16,445 bases of DNA from Opitutia bacterium UBA4506 (GTDB lineage Bacteria; Verrucomicrobiota; Verrucomicrobiia; Opitutales; Puniceicoccaceae). Position numbers and translations under genes: made by a program. The notes under the pieces are model-generated. The model did no database searches. It saw nothing but the letters and a program-made list of their open reading frames with translations, and was not told the origin of the DNA. Shown in pieces: positions 7,332 through 15,100 of this stretch (positions within the stretch are counted from its first letter, which is position 1; each line of letters begins with the position of its first letter). Where the stretch lies: assembly GCA_002388665.1 (NCBI GenBank), contig DGMY01000012.1, forward strand, positions 1-16,445. Reading direction: 5' to 3'.

Positions 7332-7466
7332 GTCTGCTACTGGAACTCTTCTTGGCTCTTTTGTTTTTGTATTTCGGTCCGCCGGAGCCGGGGGAAATTC
7401 TGATTTTCGTCATCGACTCGCACCCTAGAACCTTTCTACGGTGTCCAATTCCACGAAAGTGAAGCG

Positions 7467-7553
7467 GCCCGGATGGCGGAATCGGTAGACGCTGCAGACT
7501 TAAAATCTGCTTTCCGTAAGGAAGTGGGGGTTCAAGTCCCCCTCCGGGCACCA
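7467..7553 (+). tRNA. tRNA-Leu (anticodon UAA)
   Basis: A complete type II tRNA of 87 nt with the CCA encoded (7551-7553). The acceptor arms GCCCGGA (7467-7473) and TCCGGGC (7543-7549) pair perfectly, with A7550 as discriminator. The anticodon stem GCAGA/TCTGC encloses CTTAAAA, giving anticodon TAA, which reads UUA and UUG. The long variable arm (TTTCC GTAA GGAA) is the leucine type. The T arm is GGGGG TTCAAGT CCCCC. It stands alone, on the strand opposite to both nusA and the small membrane protein gene. A possible weak promoter (TCGACT at 7413, TACGGT at 7437) lies upstream. I see no clear terminator after it. Confidence 0.98.
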
Positions 7554-7592
7554 CGTTTAGTATCGGTTTTCCTCGAGAGGTAGGGTCGGTCG

Positions 7593-7865
7593 TTAGAATA
7601 GCGAAAGACCGAACGCACTTTCATAGACTACCCAGACGATAAAGAGCAGTAGGATGAGTCCGAGCACTAGCTTGAGAAAGGTGCGTTTGCGGCGACTGGA
7701 TCGGTCGCGAAAGCCGGAGAACTGTTTTCCTTCCCGCGTGGATTGGGCCAGGTGGCGACCAAATGAAACCCCGAAACCTTTGCCAGCGCCGATGAACGGG
7801 CGATAGGACTGCGCCCGAAGTCGTCGGAAATAACGCCAACGGTAGTATTTGCGGAAAAAAATCAT
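7593..7865 (-). CDS. Small basic membrane protein, function unknown
   Basis: A 90-residue protein that I do not recognise. Residues 1-65 are rich in Arg, Lys, Tyr and Phe (YYRWRYFRRLR near the start, SSRRKR at about 56-61). One strongly hydrophobic helix follows at about 63-83, and the protein ends in a short tail (ESAFGLSLF). By the positive-inside rule the basic N-terminal part should be cytoplasmic, with the helix anchoring it in the inner membrane. The ATG at 7863-7865 has no clear Shine-Dalgarno site. The gene is divergent from panB, with 55 bp between the two likely starts. Its transcript, if not terminated, would run antisense through tRNA-Leu toward nusA. Coding status rests on the sharp basic/hydrophobic pattern. 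An overlapping alternative frame (7621-7878) lacks this pattern. Confidence 0.6.
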   Translation of the reverse strand: MIFFRKYYRWRYFRRLRAQSYRPFIGAGKGFGVSFGRHLAQSTREGKQFSGFRDRSSRRKRTFLKLVLGLILLLFIVWVVYESAFGLSLF

Positions 7866-7920
7866 GTTGAAGGTCCACTAGGAAATAGTGACTCTATGGG
7901 TTTTAGCAAAAGATGATCGA

Positions 7921-8694
7921 GTGAAAATAACGACGAAAACCATTCGTGAGTTGAAGGGGATCCGTCCGATTGCTGCGGTGACGGCGTATGACTTTCCCAC
8001 GGCAGTTCACGCGGATGAGGCGGGAATCGATTTGATTCTGGTCGGAGACTCTGTGGGCACGACCGTACTTGGGTACTCCAGTACCGTGCCGGTTACCATT
8101 GAGATGATGGAACATCATGCCGCTGCGGTCCTGCGGGCAGTGCCAGATGCCCTGGTGGTTGTGGATTTACCTTTTGGTGAGGCCTCGTTGGATCGAGATC
8201 ATGTTCTGCGCGTCTCTCGCCGCATTATTCAGATGGGCGCCGGCGCTGTGAAAATAGAGGGGGGAGCTGAGCAGGAGGACTTGCGATCATTTCTCGTAGA
8301 CGCAGGAATTCCCGTCCTCGGGCATATCGGTCTTCTCCCGCAGAGAATCCAGGTGGAAGGCAATTATCGGAAATTCGGTCGCTCGGAGGAGGAGGCCGAA
8401 GCACTGTTGGAGGCAGCTGAGTCTGTCGAGCGCTCGGGCTGCTTTGCTTGCGTCGGGGAGATGATCGATGCGGATACGGCAGGTGAGATCCGAGACCGCA
8501 TCGGGATTCCTTTGATCGGAATTGGCTGCGGGCCAAGTTGCGATGGGCAGATTTTGGTCAGCCACGATATGTTGGGCTTGGGGACGGAGAAGGTTCCCAG
8601 TTTTGTCAAAGTGTATGCGGATCTCGGCCGGCAAATTCGCCAATCGTTCGAAGAGTACCGCGAAGAAGTTATTCAAAATCAATTTCCATCATGA
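7921..8694 (+). CDS. panB: 3-methyl-2-oxobutanoate hydroxymethyltransferase (ketopantoate hydroxymethyltransferase)
   Basis: Transfers a hydroxymethyl group from 5,10-methylene-tetrahydrofolate to 3-methyl-2-oxobutanoate, the first committed step of pantothenate and CoA synthesis. It is a cytoplasmic TIM-barrel enzyme. From the GTG at 7921 the protein has 257 residues. The Mg2+ ligands fall at D43 (LVGDSVG), D82 (VVDLPFG) and E113 (VKIEGG), and the catalytic glutamate at E180 (VGEMID), nearly the same numbering as E. coli D45, D84, E114 and E181. The frame also opens at GTG 7888, but that would add 11 residues unlike the family. The family N-terminus usually begins at the KITTKTIREL segment. 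The stop overlaps the gpsA start. panC and panD are not nearby. Confidence 0.95.
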   Translation: MKITTKTIRELKGIRPIAAVTAYDFPTAVHADEAGIDLILVGDSVGTTVLGYSSTVPVTIEMMEHHAAAVLRAVPDALVVVDLPFGEASLDRDHVLRVSRRIIQMGAGAVKIEGGAEQEDLRSFLVDAGIPVLGHIGLLPQRIQVEGNYRKFGRSEEEAEALLEAAESVERSGCFACVGEMIDADTAGEIRDRIGIPLIGIGCGPSCDGQILVSHDMLGLGTEKVPSFVKVYADLGRQIRQSFEEYREEVIQNQFPS

Positions 8695-9689
8695 ATTTCG
8701 CCGTTTTAGGAGCGGGTGCTTGGGGCACCGCACTTTCGTTGCACTTGAGCCGTTGCGGGCATACGGTGACTTTGGTTTCGCGCCGCCTCGACCATGCAGC
8801 GGATATGGCTTCGGCCCGGGAGAATCGTGATTATCTTCCGGGAGTTGCGATTCCCCCGGAGTTGCAATTGGGCCACGAGATCATGCCGGCCTTGATGGAG
8901 GCCGATGTGGTCATTCTCGCCTGCCCGGCGAAGGCTTTGCGAGATTTGTGCCGAACGATTGCGGAGATGCGCGAGACTTCGTGGGGGATCTCTGCGGTCA
9001 TTGCGGTTTGCAAGGGGCTCGACCCTCAGTCTCTGGATCTGCCAATAGAGGTCTTGAAGGAGGAGCTCCCATTCTATCCAGCGGGCATTTTAAGTGGGCC
9101 AACTCATGCCGGTGGATTGGCGAAGGGTATGCCGTCAGCTGCCGTGATTTCTTTCGATGAGCATTCCGAATGGATTCGGGATCTTCAGGAGGCGATGAGC
9201 AGTGAGGCTTTCCGACTCTATTTTTCAGATGATCCTCTCGGGGTCTCTCTCGCCGGAAGTTTGAAGAATATTTTTGCAATCGCTTGTGGCTGCTGTGACG
9301 GGCTGGGCCTTGGTGATAATGCCAAGGCTGCTCTGTTGACCCGCAGTCTCGCAGAGATGATGGAGATCGGTACTGCTCTCGGGGGGAGAAAGGAAACCTT
9401 CTCGGGATTGAGTGGGATCGGGGACTTGGTCGCGACCAGCTACGGAGAGTGGAGCCGGAATCGAACTTTTGGAGAAAAACTCGGTTGTGGTGAGCGGGTC
9501 GAAGAGCAATTGGAGGGCCGTAAAACCGTCGTCGAGGGAGTTTTGTCGGTGCGATGGTACCGGGAGCGCTGCAAGAAGATGGGGCTTTCGACTCCGATCC
9601 TGGAAGAGGTCTATTCGTTGGTTTACGAGGCAAAGAGCCCGGACCGCGCTCTCAGCGACCTCATGGGCCGCGAGCTCAAAGCCGAATAA
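8691..9689 (+). CDS. gpsA: NAD(P)+-dependent glycerol-3-phosphate dehydrogenase GpsA
   Basis: Reduces dihydroxyacetone phosphate to sn-glycerol 3-phosphate, the backbone for phospholipids. It is cytoplasmic, 332 residues, the normal length. The Rossmann motif GAGAWGTAL is at 7-15. VCKGL (106-110), SGPTHA (135-140), the catalytic lysine K192 in SLKN, GLGDNAKAALLTR (206-218) and SRNR (255-258) are all family signatures. The frame stays open upstream into panB, but the Rossmann fold begins at this ATG, which overlaps the panB stop as ATGA. Expression is therefore probably coupled to panB. The upstream extension to 8538 is an out-of-frame reading of panB. It converges with the large histidine kinase gene. 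Confidence 0.96.
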   Translation: MNFAVLGAGAWGTALSLHLSRCGHTVTLVSRRLDHAADMASARENRDYLPGVAIPPELQLGHEIMPALMEADVVILACPAKALRDLCRTIAEMRETSWGISAVIAVCKGLDPQSLDLPIEVLKEELPFYPAGILSGPTHAGGLAKGMPSAAVISFDEHSEWIRDLQEAMSSEAFRLYFSDDPLGVSLAGSLKNIFAIACGCCDGLGLGDNAKAALLTRSLAEMMEIGTALGGRKETFSGLSGIGDLVATSYGEWSRNRTFGEKLGCGERVEEQLEGRKTVVEGVLSVRWYRERCKKMGLSTPILEEVYSLVYEAKSPDRALSDLMGRELKAE

Positions 9690-9715
9690 ATAGAACTATC
9701 CTGAAATTCCCCAGT

Positions 9716-9731
9716 CCGCTGGGCTCAGCGG
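9716..9731. terminator. Weak hairpin between convergent gpsA and kinase genes
   Basis: CCGCTG (9716-9721) and CAGCGG (9726-9731) form a perfect 6-bp stem around GGCT. On the plus strand TTTA follows, so it could be a weak terminator for panB-gpsA. It lies 26 nt after the gpsA stop and directly after the minus-strand kinase stop codon. On the minus strand it is not followed by T residues. Confidence 0.35.
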
Positions 9732-9732
9732 T

Positions 9733-12700
9733 TTACTGCTGCGAGTCTTTCCACTTCCTCATCACTGTCCGAAGAACGGCGTTCTGGGCAGGTTTTGAAA
9801 CGTAGTCGTCCATGCCCGCCTTGATGCATTGTTCCCGGTCCCCCTTCAGGGCGTTGGCGGTGAGAGCGATGATGTAGGGATTGGGCGGTGCAGTTGTTCC
9901 TAGCTCCGTGGCGCTTTTTGTGGCTGCCCGTATTCTCCGAGTCGCTTCGTAGCCATCGAGCTCGGGCATCTGGCAGTCCATGAAAATTATCCGGTAGTGG
10001 AATTTCTGCCAGGCTTCGATTGCTTCCTGGCCATCCGATACTGTGTCGACAGCGATCCCCAGGTTCTCCAGTTGCATGGTGATCACTTTGCGATTGATGG
10101 CGTTGTCCTCGGCAACGAGGACCCGTAGGCCTGCAAAACTGCGCGCGTCATTGAGTTCGCTATCCTCTCCTTGTGAGGTATCGTACTTCTGGATTGTCGG
10201 TGCTCCCGCTAGATTGGCTAAGGCATCGTAGATTCTGGAGGGAGAAATGGGCTTTTTCAGCAATTGGTCCACTCCAGCCGTTTGGAGATCTTCCTGGCGC
10301 AGGGCTAGTCCGACGGGCTTCAGGAATATCACTTTCGGGTGCTTGTCGCTGACTGGTGAATTGAGCGGCAATCGTCGCACGATCGAGAGAGGGTCTTCGG
10401 CGCTGAGCCCCGAATCGATCATGATCATGTCAAAAGCCCGAAACTGGATCTTTCTCTTCGCGTCTTCAAGCGACTGCGCCACCTCAACCTCGATATGCCA
10501 CGTCTTCAATTGCGCTGCCACCATTTCTGTCGCCTGTTTGCTGAAGAGTAGAAGGAGGCACCGTTTTCCTTCCAGGAGGTCGAGAGCGGGATATTTGTTT
10601 TCACTTTGATTGTTCGGGCTCGCTACTGGGAAGTCGACGGTGAAGCTAAATACCGTCCCTTTGCCCAATTCGCTGGAGACCACAAGCGTTCCTCCCATCG
10701 CCTCTACTAATCGCTGAGAGATGGATAATCCCAGTCCCGTACCTCCAAACTTGCGCGCAGTCGATCCGTCCGCCTGCACGAAGGGTTCGAAAATCTTTTG
10801 GCACTGCTCCGGGCTCATTCCCATCCCGGTGTCCTTAATTTCGAAACTCAGGAAAAACCGGGTTTTCGTTTGTTCGACCGGCTTTATGAGGATGACAATA
10901 TCTCCGTTCTCGGTGAACTTGATCGCATTGCCTACGAGGTTGGTAATGACCTGTCGCAGTCGTCCTGAGTCGCCGATCAGGTCTACAGGGCTTTCTAACT
11001 CGACCCATGAAATGATCTCATTCTTCCGGCGAGCAGCGATCGGCGAGAGCATTTCGACCGTCGTCGCGATGAGTTCGTTGAGGTTGAATTGTTCTGTTTC
11101 GAGCTCAATACGGGCCGCTTCGATTTTAGAAAAGTCGAGGATATCATCAATGATGTTGAGGAGGGCGTCCGTGCTGTCTCGAATGACCTCCACGCAATCC
11201 TGTTGGTCAGGCTCTAAAGGTGTCTCCTGGAGGATTGATGTCATCCCGATCACGCCGTTCATCGGAGTCCGGATTTCGTGGCTCATATTTGCGAGGAATT
11301 CGCTTTTGAGTCGATTGGCTTCTTCGGCCTTCTCCTGCATCGCTATGACTTCCATCTCTCGCTCCACGTCCTCTGTGACGTCGCTCGTAAATAGCATGAT
11401 TCCCCCAATGGTCCCATCGGGCTCTTTCCACGGGCGAACTTCCCAGCGTAAATACTGGTCGTGGTCCCATCCCTCCGGGCGCCAGCGGTCGCGATTGCAG
11501 GATTCTACGTGCCCTTGGAGTGCCCGGCGGTGAATCTCTTTCCACTCGTCGCTGATATTGGGAAACACTTCATAGTGGCACCGTCCGATTATTTCTGTGC
11601 CCTGAATTTGGTAGTCCTTCGTCCATGCAAGACTTGCGGCGATATAGCGCATCTCCTTGTCGAACATGGCTACCGCCGCGGGAGCATGCGTGACGAACGA
11701 TTCGAGAATTGCCTGTTGCCGAGCGGATTCCCAGCGACTTTTTTCAATCTCTTTCACTCGTGCTCTACCGAGCTGCAGACTGTGGACAAAAAATGAGAGA
11801 AGAAGTGAGATACAGACTCCTCCTGCGAGGAAGAATTTTTGCAGTCGAGTTTGCTGGTGCAGCGAATTGGTGTCGATCGCGACAATCCAGAACAGGCTCT
11901 CCGAAATCGGTGAGATCGAGGTAATGAAATGGTCGTACTGGGAAAGAGGGAGTTCGCTAGGATTCCCCATGAAAATTGATAGGTCGGCAGTATCTGCGGG
12001 ATTCTCTTCGAGGAGATTTTCGACGGCCAGTTCCTTCCAGTCGATGACGGTGGAGAGGCAGATCTCCTGTGAGTTTGGGTTTTCAGGATCTCTTTCGAAT
12101 AGGATTAAATTAATTTTGTTCGGAGAGACTTCCTGGGGGATATTGATGAATGTGAACCTTTCTCTGGGAGACCACTCTTTGGGCCTATCTCTGAACCATT
12201 CTTGAACTGCAGTAGTTTCCTCGGAGAACGACCAATCGATTGACCCCGACTGGTTCCGTACGTTTAGGAGCCGAAGGGATTTAAAATCGTGGAGATAATT
12301 CTCCGCATCGGGAATCCAGTCTTCCCTCTGATAGCCCTCAATCGATCCGACCCGGTCGGCCATGCGATAGAGTGCAGTGATCATTTCATGCGTTCTGGCC
12401 GAAAGCAGGTTGCTGAACGCTTTGGCTCGTTCGCTCGCAAGATTGGTCCGGTTTTCTTGGGCTTCTGTTGCGAGGCCCATGTAAATGGTAATTACCGCGA
12501 AAAAGGTCGAGCAGAATACGGGAATCCAAATCCACGAGGTCTTCCCTGTTTTGGCCGCGAGACCACAATAGAACTGGTGGCTGATGAATCCGAGTGAGAG
12601 CGCGAAAAATCCGATTGAGGTGTGGATTGCCACTTCGGAGTACCGTTTGCCTAGCCAGATGACAGGCGGAATATCAGCAATATAGGTAAATATCAGAGAC

Positions 12701-13224
12701 CCGGAGAGTCCGCAGAGGAATGCGGCGAGGACAATTCCCAGAAGTCCGCACAGTTTCATCGATCGCCCGAGAATCGAGACCAAGAGTGCAGTCCCCGACA
12801 CTACGAATAGAAAACTGGTGAGGAGCGACATTCTGCCCGGGGCGGGGGAGCGGTCCGTTAGAAATGGGACTCCCAGCAGTCGGTCGATTCCGAGATCGAT
12901 CTGAAGCAGGTGTTGGCTGAGGTTAATCGTGCCCCACAACAAAACGGCTGTGGAGAGGGTAACCGCTGCCCAGCTGTTTGACCACTTGCCGTTCGTCGAA
13001 ATCAAGAGCAGCGCCGCGGAGTAGAAAAGGAATCCGATTGCAGTCGAGGCCTGCATTGGCGCCCAACCCGGTACGATTTGCACGATTGTGGCGCTCTCGA
13101 TCTTCCAGCCGACCATGACCGTCAGCGCTGTAATTAGCCCCAAGAATGAGACAGCCAAGGCCAAAAAGCACTTCTTTGGTGAACGGGTTGGTGGGCGGCG
13201 GTAGCTGTCTTGCTGTGGTTCCAT
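9733..13224 (-). CDS. Hybrid sensor histidine kinase with eight membrane helices, PAS and two receiver domains
   Basis: A 1163-residue inner-membrane kinase. Hydrophobic segments lie near 18-40, 61-77, 87-103, 133-153, 158-182, 199-218 and 232-253, and an eighth at 464-484. Residues about 254-463 form a domain on the far side of the membrane that I cannot name. A PAS domain (about 505-620) precedes HisKA with SHEIRTP (H649 as phospho-acceptor). The HATPase domain follows: N762/N766, DTGMG 798-802, FEPF 812-815, GGTGLGLS 827-834. Receiver 1 (about 887-1000) keeps D937 and a KP motif but lacks the acidic pair. Receiver 2 (1033-1160) is complete: E1039, D1040, D1083, T1122, K1144. There is no HPt domain. 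AGGAAGC (plus-strand 13232-13238) sits 8 nt before the ATG, a good ribosome site. No partner regulator is adjacent, so the signal and output are unknown. Confidence 0.95.
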   Translation of the reverse strand: MEPQQDSYRRPPTRSPKKCFLALAVSFLGLITALTVMVGWKIESATIVQIVPGWAPMQASTAIGFLFYSAALLLISTNGKWSNSWAAVTLSTAVLLWGTINLSQHLLQIDLGIDRLLGVPFLTDRSPAPGRMSLLTSFLFVVSGTALLVSILGRSMKLCGLLGIVLAAFLCGLSGSLIFTYIADIPPVIWLGKRYSEVAIHTSIGFFALSLGFISHQFYCGLAAKTGKTSWIWIPVFCSTFFAVITIYMGLATEAQENRTNLASERAKAFSNLLSARTHEMITALYRMADRVGSIEGYQREDWIPDAENYLHDFKSLRLLNVRNQSGSIDWSFSEETTAVQEWFRDRPKEWSPRERFTFINIPQEVSPNKINLILFERDPENPNSQEICLSTVIDWKELAVENLLEENPADTADLSIFMGNPSELPLSQYDHFITSISPISESLFWIVAIDTNSLHQQTRLQKFFLAGGVCISLLLSFFVHSLQLGRARVKEIEKSRWESARQQAILESFVTHAPAAVAMFDKEMRYIAASLAWTKDYQIQGTEIIGRCHYEVFPNISDEWKEIHRRALQGHVESCNRDRWRPEGWDHDQYLRWEVRPWKEPDGTIGGIMLFTSDVTEDVEREMEVIAMQEKAEEANRLKSEFLANMSHEIRTPMNGVIGMTSILQETPLEPDQQDCVEVIRDSTDALLNIIDDILDFSKIEAARIELETEQFNLNELIATTVEMLSPIAARRKNEIISWVELESPVDLIGDSGRLRQVITNLVGNAIKFTENGDIVILIKPVEQTKTRFFLSFEIKDTGMGMSPEQCQKIFEPFVQADGSTARKFGGTGLGLSISQRLVEAMGGTLVVSSELGKGTVFSFTVDFPVASPNNQSENKYPALDLLEGKRCLLLLFSKQATEMVAAQLKTWHIEVEVAQSLEDAKRKIQFRAFDMIMIDSGLSAEDPLSIVRRLPLNSPVSDKHPKVIFLKPVGLALRQEDLQTAGVDQLLKKPISPSRIYDALANLAGAPTIQKYDTSQGEDSELNDARSFAGLRVLVAEDNAINRKVITMQLENLGIAVDTVSDGQEAIEAWQKFHYRIIFMDCQMPELDGYEATRRIRAATKSATELGTTAPPNPYIIALTANALKGDREQCIKAGMDDYVSKPAQNAVLRTVMRKWKDSQQ

Positions 13225-13328
13225 GCTGATTGCTTCCTGTTCCCATCAAAGCATCTCAGCGTCAAAACCAAGTGCCGATCTACTTCCTTGGTCGCAGGAA
13301 AGCTATTAGATACAGACGTTGACTTAAA

Positions 13329-13365
13329 CAGCGATCCGCTGGGAAAGCACCTCAAAACATTTGAG
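13329..13365. repeat. Two short inverted repeats upstream of the kinase gene
   Basis: CAGCG-ATC-CGCTG (13329-13341) and CTCAAA-ACA-TTTGAG (13351-13365) are perfect short palindromes 9 bp apart, about 105 and 130 bp upstream of the kinase start. A TCTAAT (minus strand 13310-13305) downstream of them could be a -10 box, without a good -35. They may be regulator sites, but repeats this short also occur by chance. The rest of 13225-13465 shows no gene. Confidence 0.25.
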
Positions 13366-13464
13366 CGAGGAGGGCTGCGGGCATCCACGTATTCACCGTA
13401 AATCCCCTAGAATAGGAGGTCTGGTGGGTATTTAGCGAAATGCGGACTCAGTAAAAAATCCGGT

Positions 13465-13483
13465 AAAATCAGGCGCCGCCTGA
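13465..13483 (-). terminator. Intrinsic terminator of the TPR-protein gene
   Basis: On the minus strand TCAGGC (13483-13478) pairs with GCCTGA (13474-13469) around a 3-nt loop. TTTT (13468-13465) follows directly, and a second run of six T comes about 6 nt later. It starts about 30 nt after the stop codon of the TPR gene. An alternative overlapping fold (GCCT/AGGC around CGTC) uses part of the same bases. Confidence 0.6.
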
Positions 13484-13513
13484 CGAGGCAGCACGTTTGT
13501 CCTGTCGAGTGTG

Positions 13514-14917
13514 CTAAGACTTGTTCCGGTTCGCGTAGAACTCGTCGATTTTCTTGGAGACGTCTCGGTAGCCAATGTCGGAGGAGTAGATCTCCTTGTA
13601 TTGATCAATGGCTTTGGTGGTTTCGTCCATCTTCTCGTAGCATTCAGCCAAATTGTAGATGATCTCTTTTTTGATCTCGGACATCCCGTTGATCTCGCCT
13701 TTGGCTGTCTCAAATTGCTCAGCTGCGAGATCGAAGAAACTCTTGGATTTATAAGCTTGGCCGAGAAGATTGAGACTCGGAATCCGCACTTTCGGATTCC
13801 GGAGAGAAATTTGCAGCTGCTGGATGGCGAGGTCCGTCTGCCCGTCTTCGAGGAGCAATTCACCGTATTGGTGCCTTGCTGCGTAATCGTTCGGGTAGCG
13901 CTTGACGAGATCTGCAGTTGTTTCGATGAGGTAGGTCTTGCGCTCAGAGAGCATCGTTTCGAGCTCCTCTTTGAGTTCGGCATTGTCAGGATCAGCGCTA
14001 ATCTCATCCTTCTTGGCTTGAATCAGCGAATCAACGTATTCGCGGTACAACTTCGTTTCCAATCGTTCCAGGGTGACGTCGGCCTGTCCGCTCTCAAGTT
14101 TACGAGCCTCCTGAATCCACGAGATGGCGGATTCGTAATCACCGGAACGGTGGTAATAGGTACTGATCTGCTTGTAGTTTGAAAGATTTTCTGGCTCCTC
14201 CTGGATGCGTGCGTACGCATCGTTAATCAGCTGTTCGAGGCTTTCCTCACTGGTGGTGGATCGGCTCGCCTGTTCCAGGTTCTCCGCCTCGGCCTTGTTC
14301 TTCAGCTTGGAGCGGAAGTCGCCTTCGTCCTCCCATTTGCCCTGTTGCATGGATTGGGCTACAGAAGCCTTTTTCACAATGTCTTGGGCATCGCCATCAC
14401 CAGGATGCTCACGGATGATTTTGTCGCACACGCGGATGCACTCCGCAATTCTCCCGGCCTCCAAGTAGAGGGCTGCCAGTTTTTTGGCGGTTTCGAGGTT
14501 GTTCGGATCCTGTTCGAACGCTCCTTCGTATGCGAAAACAGCAGTGTGGGGGAGTTCCTTTAGTATCGCGGCTTCCCCCAGGAGCTTCTGGGCGTCGATA
14601 CTCTGCGGATCGTCCTTGAGAATCTTCTCCGCCTGAATCATCGCTTTTGCGGGATCCTTCTTGAGTGTAACCCCCCCCATTTTTGAGAGCGGTTTTGAGG
14701 CGAGCCCCGAAAGGAAGGATTTCTTCTTTGTCCCTTTGGCCGCTTTCTGCGCCTGTCGTAGCACTTCGCGAGCTTCAACGCACCCCGGATACTTTTCCAC
14801 GAGACCCATACAGATCTCAATCGCGAAAGCAGCACTCCCGCTCTTGATGCTGTTTCGGGCCTTTTCGACTTGCTTGCGGATTCGTGGATCGAGCTCGGTA
14901 AGAGGTTGGTCAGACAT
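13514..14917 (-). CDS. Tetratricopeptide-repeat protein, function unknown
   Basis: A 467-residue protein made largely of helix-turn-helix TPR-like repeats. Repeats are visible near residues 20-55 (GSAAFAIEICMGLVEKYPG), 88-175 (EKILKDDPQSIDAQKLLGEAA, then GAFEQDPNNLETAKKLAALY), 240-275 (YKQISTYYHRSGDYESAISW) and 335-455. A Gly/Lys-rich linker lies at about 60-85. The last repeat ends with the YKEIYSSDIGYRDVSKKI segment. There is no signal peptide or membrane helix, so it is probably a cytoplasmic scaffold. I chose the ATG at 14917. The frame is open to a TTG at 15040, but the added 41 residues look non-coding and would run through the A-tract promoter region. The ATG lacks a clear Shine-Dalgarno site. 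It is divergent from the glycosyltransferase. The partner is unknown. Confidence 0.88.
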   Translation of the reverse strand: MSDQPLTELDPRIRKQVEKARNSIKSGSAAFAIEICMGLVEKYPGCVEAREVLRQAQKAAKGTKKKSFLSGLASKPLSKMGGVTLKKDPAKAMIQAEKILKDDPQSIDAQKLLGEAAILKELPHTAVFAYEGAFEQDPNNLETAKKLAALYLEAGRIAECIRVCDKIIREHPGDGDAQDIVKKASVAQSMQQGKWEDEGDFRSKLKNKAEAENLEQASRSTTSEESLEQLINDAYARIQEEPENLSNYKQISTYYHRSGDYESAISWIQEARKLESGQADVTLERLETKLYREYVDSLIQAKKDEISADPDNAELKEELETMLSERKTYLIETTADLVKRYPNDYAARHQYGELLLEDGQTDLAIQQLQISLRNPKVRIPSLNLLGQAYKSKSFFDLAAEQFETAKGEINGMSEIKKEIIYNLAECYEKMDETTKAIDQYKEIYSSDIGYRDVSKKIDEFYANRNKS

Positions 14918-15005
14918 GATTGGGTGATGAGACAGAAAGGGCTGAGTATCGCCAAATTCCGCGATGGCGTCTAGCCCGAAATCGCCCGTTGTGCGCGCAT
15001 GCCAG

Positions 15006-15011
15006 ATCATA
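15006..15011 (-). promoter_or_regulatory. Candidate -10 box for the TPR-protein gene
   Basis: On the minus strand TATGAT (five of six consensus bases) follows a run of eight A (15024-15017) at helical distance. TTGACG lies at 15040-15035, but the spacing of 23 bp is too long for a standard sigma-70 promoter. A start near 14999 would give a leader of about 80 nt. Confidence 0.25.
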
Positions 15012-15074
15012 TGGCCTTTTTTTTGTGACAGATTCGTCAAGTTTTGGCGGCGGAATCCGTTCGACTCTCATCGT

Positions 15075-15100
15075 CCGATTTACACCGTAGTGTAAATTGG
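15075..15100. promoter_or_regulatory. Palindromic candidate operator between divergent genes
   Basis: ATTTACAC (15078-15085) and GTGTAAAT (15090-15097) are perfect inverted repeats around CGTA. CC (15075-15076) and GG (15099-15100) extend the symmetry, with one G-T mismatch, to 11-bp arms. The site is centred 49 bp before the glycosyltransferase ATG and about 170 bp before the TPR-gene ATG. No T-run follows, so an operator is more likely than a terminator. A second small palindrome, CCGCG-ATT-CGCGG, lies at 15103-15115. Confidence 0.45.

Noticed and set aside
7234..7554. Minus-strand frame beginning MVPGGGLEPP across the tRNA region, as a possible rimP or peptide gene
   Set aside because: It is the antisense reading of tRNA-Leu, a familiar false gene. 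Nothing in it resembles RimP.
8538..8690. N-terminal extension of gpsA inside panB
   Set aside because: The 51 extra residues are an out-of-frame reading of panB. The Rossmann fold starts at ATG 8691.
10721..11533. 270-codon plus-strand frame opposite the histidine kinase
   Set aside because: It lies across the HisKA, HATPase and PAS coding region, is Ser/Arg-rich, and shows no family motif.
13511..14182. 223-codon plus-strand frame opposite the TPR gene
   Set aside because: Antisense shadow of a gene with clear repeats. It has no start signal and no recognisable domain.
15001..15024. Hairpin GCCA/TGGC followed by eight T, as a plus-strand terminator
   Set aside because: The stem is only 4 bp, and no plus-strand gene ends upstream. 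The T-run is better explained as an A-tract near the divergent promoter.
14918..15040. TTG-initiated N-terminal extension of the TPR protein
   Set aside because: It crosses an A-tract and a candidate -10 box, and its composition is unlike the rest of the protein.
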